Origin: Pontederia crassipes
Lineage: Eukaryota > Streptophyta > Magnoliopsida > Commelinales > Pontederiaceae
Direction: 5' to 3'
Assembly (NCBI GenBank): GCA_030549335.1
Contig: CM060183.1
Location: forward strand, 23,138,552 to 23,202,551
DNA length: 64,000 nt
Shown: positions 62,601-64,000 of the stretch, in pieces
Numbering within the stretch: the first letter of the stretch is position 1
Layout: each line of letters opens with the position of its first letter
Program-made: the position numbers and the translations under genes
Notes under the pieces: generated by a model
What the model saw: only the letters and a program-made list of their open reading frames with translations
Databases searched by the model: none
Told to the model about the DNA's origin: nothing

Positions 62601-64000
62601 ATGATGTAAAAAAGGAGATTATAATTTAGGATGATGAATCTTTCGTCTAAGCTTTGAATCTTTCCTCATTACTTAGTGATAGGGAGCAGACTCAAGATTT
62701 TTTAAAGAGGGGCCAAATAAATAATATAAAATAAAACATTAATTTAATATATTAAAATTATTTAATATAATTAATTATAACTTAATTAACTTAAGAGGGT
62801 AACTTTTAAATTTTTAAATATTATATACATATGGAAAAAGTATATATTTAAAGATTGCCTAATCTGATAATTTTAGTTACATTTAGGAGGCCCAACTTCT
62901 TACTTAATCACTAATGTTAAGAGATAGTGCATCTATATCAAGGGTAAAAGGAATTGCCCCTAATATCACGTGGGGCCGTCCTTGACTTATGAGTTCTTAT
63001 TTAAAAAACTGAAATTATTATTAAATTCGTTCATTCTTGTGCATGGATTTCATCTGTAAAGAGTTAGATACAATTTGAACTTCAATCGAAATTTCAAAGT
63101 TTGTGTAAAATTCGCCAGACAATCTTTTTGTCGTGATCCGTGCTAGGACGTCGCGATTTGTGAAATAAGCTTTTTCTACAAGTCTTCGAATTTAACTTGT
63201 GCAAATTCAAGTCCTATTTTTTTAATAATATATTAAGGATATATTTGACTTAACGGACACAAAATAGCTGATAAGTTAGGATGCTGATAAAATTATTTAT
63301 ATTAATAATAACTAATTGTACAATTCATTGACTTACTTTTTAAAGAAAAAAAGCACCGTTAATTTTGTACTTATAAATAAATTTGATGTCTCCTTATCAA
63401 TCGTATTTTTAAATAATCAAACATTGAAATTTTTTTAAACTAATTTATAAGTGATTTATAAACTTAGTCAAACTGCTCCAAAGTTGTTACTCTTAATAAT
63501 TTTTACGTTAAAATGTATTTTAGGATTATTTGCTTATTAATTTTCAAGCTAAATCCTATAATTTTTTAAAGCAATACATGAGATATTTTATTCCAATTTT
63601 CTATGTTTTTTGCTTGCTTAATTCATCAAGTTGCATCCTATAATTTTTTGAAGCAATCCTGCGCTATTTTATCCCCATCTTCTATGTTTTTTTATTATCC
63701 AAATACTATGTTACATTGTTTTTTCTTATTTATACCTAAATCCAACAAACCTTATTCATCAGCAACTCCTCCCGCCACACACTTTCTTTACTCTTTTGTT
63801 TTCTCCATCATCCACTAGTGACCAGGACTATTAATACATGGATGTTCGAACCGTAGCAGAATAATAAACTTTGATAAAATTGATCATCCCAAAAATTAAA
63901 CCGGAAGCTATTAACTTGCATCAATTCTAAAACGCAACTTCACAAACTAATTTTTTCAATCAGATTTGTTTCCCTATTACAAACACAACACAGAATTAAT
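59654..64000. other. Intergenic AT-rich stretch, no supportable gene
   Basis: No exon structure or RNA gene recognised. A block TGTGCTAAC...ATTCTTAACACTTT of about 75 bp occurs twice (61602-61675, 61818-61893), the second preceded by TTTGAACTCTTGACCTCTGG, a wording typical of dispersed plant repeats. At 62690-62990 sequence beginning GAGCAGACTCAAGATTTTTT and ending near GTGGGGCCGTCCTTG also looks repeat-derived. Confidence 0.45.

Overview
The window looks like a nuclear chromosome segment of a flowering plant. It has intron-containing genes with GT..AG junctions, a very AT-rich intergenic background, and plant-type transposable elements of nearly every class (Ty1/copia, gypsy-like solo LTRs, L1 and RTE LINEs, Mutator-like elements, Harbinger-type MITEs, Helitrons). 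The GC-rich coding exons against AT-rich surroundings suggest a monocot, but this is an inference and the species is not identifiable by reading.

Layout. 1-2079 is the 5' half of a decayed Ty1/copia retrotransposon on the minus strand (LTR, primer binding site, gag, zinc knuckle, protease, integrase start), inserted into an older L1-type LINE that continues to about 4830. 6389-8479 (minus) is an intact two-exon gene for a saccharopine dehydrogenase-like oxidoreductase. 8792-9754 is a long-inverted-repeat element carrying a broken copy of an SRC2-type C2-domain gene (Pack-MULE architecture). 14665-15105 (minus) is a small single-exon gene of unknown function. 16804-20636 (minus) is a three-coding-exon DUF863 gene (1049 aa) with a 3.6 kb leader intron that contains a 5'-truncated RTE LINE with perfect target-site duplications. 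24.3-31.3 kb is gene-poor. 31348-33631 and 47664-48905 are non-autonomous Mutator-like elements with GC-rich interiors. 34198-34696 is a Harbinger-type MITE. About 36-53 kb is a gene desert dominated by head-to-tail Helitron ends and a decayed tandem repeat array. 53757-54714 (minus) is a two-exon UPF0301/DUF179 (AlgH-like) gene with a probable plastid transit peptide. 55222-57304 and 57328-59648 are two adjacent solo LTRs, each with a perfect 5-bp target-site duplication. The last 4.3 kb holds no supportable gene.

The four host genes all lie on the minus strand but share no evident pathway; they are ordinary single plant genes. No CRISPR array, rRNA or tRNA gene was seen. No intact transposase or Helitron helicase was seen, so the DNA elements here are non-autonomous. 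The most interesting material is structural: the gene-fragment-carrying inverted-repeat element, Mutator-like ends with a built-in subterminal hairpin, the stacked Helitron ends, the twin solo LTRs, and a 91-nt miRNA-like foldback at 10.75 kb.
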